A stretch of 64,000 bases of DNA from contig NZ_MQUC01000003.1 of assembly GCF_002994045.1 (NCBI RefSeq), positions 248,001 through 312,000 on the forward strand, in the 5' to 3' direction. The notes under the pieces were generated by a model that worked only from the letters and a program-made list of their open reading frames with translations, made no database searches and had not been told where the DNA came from. Source of the stretch: Nonlabens agnitus. Its GTDB lineage: Bacteria > Bacteroidota > Bacteroidia > Flavobacteriales > Flavobacteriaceae. Positions 63,843 through 64,000 of the stretch are shown here, one piece after another (position 1 is the first letter of the stretch; the number at the start of each line of letters is the position of its first letter). Made by a program: the position numbers and the translations under genes.

Positions 63843-64000
63843 AGCATTTTCCAGATTGGGTTGCGCAAGCTTTATTCGAGCATATTGACATTAAAGAAGG
63901 TGTTGATATTGCAGATGACCGAAATTACTTTTATCCATCACATCAAGGTGGCCAAGCTTATGAAAAACTTTGGGAAATACATCCAGATGTAGCTTATGAC
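63791..64000 (+). other. Continuation of the STAND gene in the -1 frame
   Basis: From codon AAC at 63791 the frame reads RKEYWFYRVLEHSVKHFPDW and stays open to the window end. Adding one A to the A6 run at 63787-63792 joins it to the upstream frame. The gene's true end lies beyond the window. Confidence 0.75.

Overview
The window looks like chromosome of a marine flavobacterium close to Nonlabens or Dokdonia. It carries a Na+-pumping rhodopsin of the KR2 type (NDQ motif), a Cl- pump of the NM-R3 type (NTQ motif) and a Blh-type retinal-forming dioxygenase. It also carries LytTR/HisKA_2 signalling, many hypothetical genes starting at TTG or GTG, and a recurrent palindrome CGCTTTCGCGAAAGCG in both intergenic and coding DNA.

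Region 1 (1-24.4 kb) is intact core DNA. In order it holds a TPR histidine kinase with a LytTR regulator, the Na+ pump, a BLUF photoreceptor, glgC-glgA, the ClR-DUF2254-blh operon, and a second BLUF protein. These are followed by a secreted protein, two tandem S41 peptidases, a four-gene phosphorelay operon, an ABC-F ATPase, a PAS kinase and a nucleoside deaminase. Light-driven pumping, retinal synthesis, blue-light sensing and glycogen synthesis are packed into the first 10 kb.

Region 2 (24.5-30.8 kb) is a mobilizable element. It has a tyrosine recombinase next to a possible tRNA 3'-end remnant, an unknown protein, a helix-turn-helix protein, a MobC-like protein, a relaxase with a tandemly duplicated 135-aa domain, and a membrane-anchored coiled-coil protein. 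About 1 kb of AT-rich, hairpin-containing DNA follows.

Region 3 (31.8-64 kb) is an accessory island with an unusual design. A plus-strand backbone of small, closely spaced unknown genes is found in four pieces (about 34.4-34.96, 36.8-40.0, 46.5-47.8 and 50.8-53.2 kb). The backbone includes a FtsK/HerA/Zot-like ATPase fragment, an M15 peptidase with a membrane anchor, small membrane proteins and an acidic/basic protein. I infer, without proof, a decaying phage-like element, possibly of a tailless membrane-containing type. Between the pieces sit mostly minus-strand defence-type cargo blocks: a PD-(D/E)XK three-gene operon; an ietAS-like AAA ATPase and subtilase in convergent order, a HEPN gene, a gutted Eco57I-type methylase and a large PD-(D/E)XK protein; an SH3/membrane protein plus AbiE; and a complete Wadjet (jetABCD) locus with a WYL regulator. 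A nuclease-STAND pair runs off the right edge. Three cargo blocks begin 0-3 bp after a backbone stop codon, tail to tail.

Many island genes are broken, and nearly all the frameshifts I can repair need one extra base in a short homopolymer. jetA is split exactly at A_AAA_AAG, a classic -1 ribosomal frameshift heptamer, so it may still be expressed full length. An HNH nuclease pseudogene shows the opposite pattern: five in-frame stops and no frameshift.
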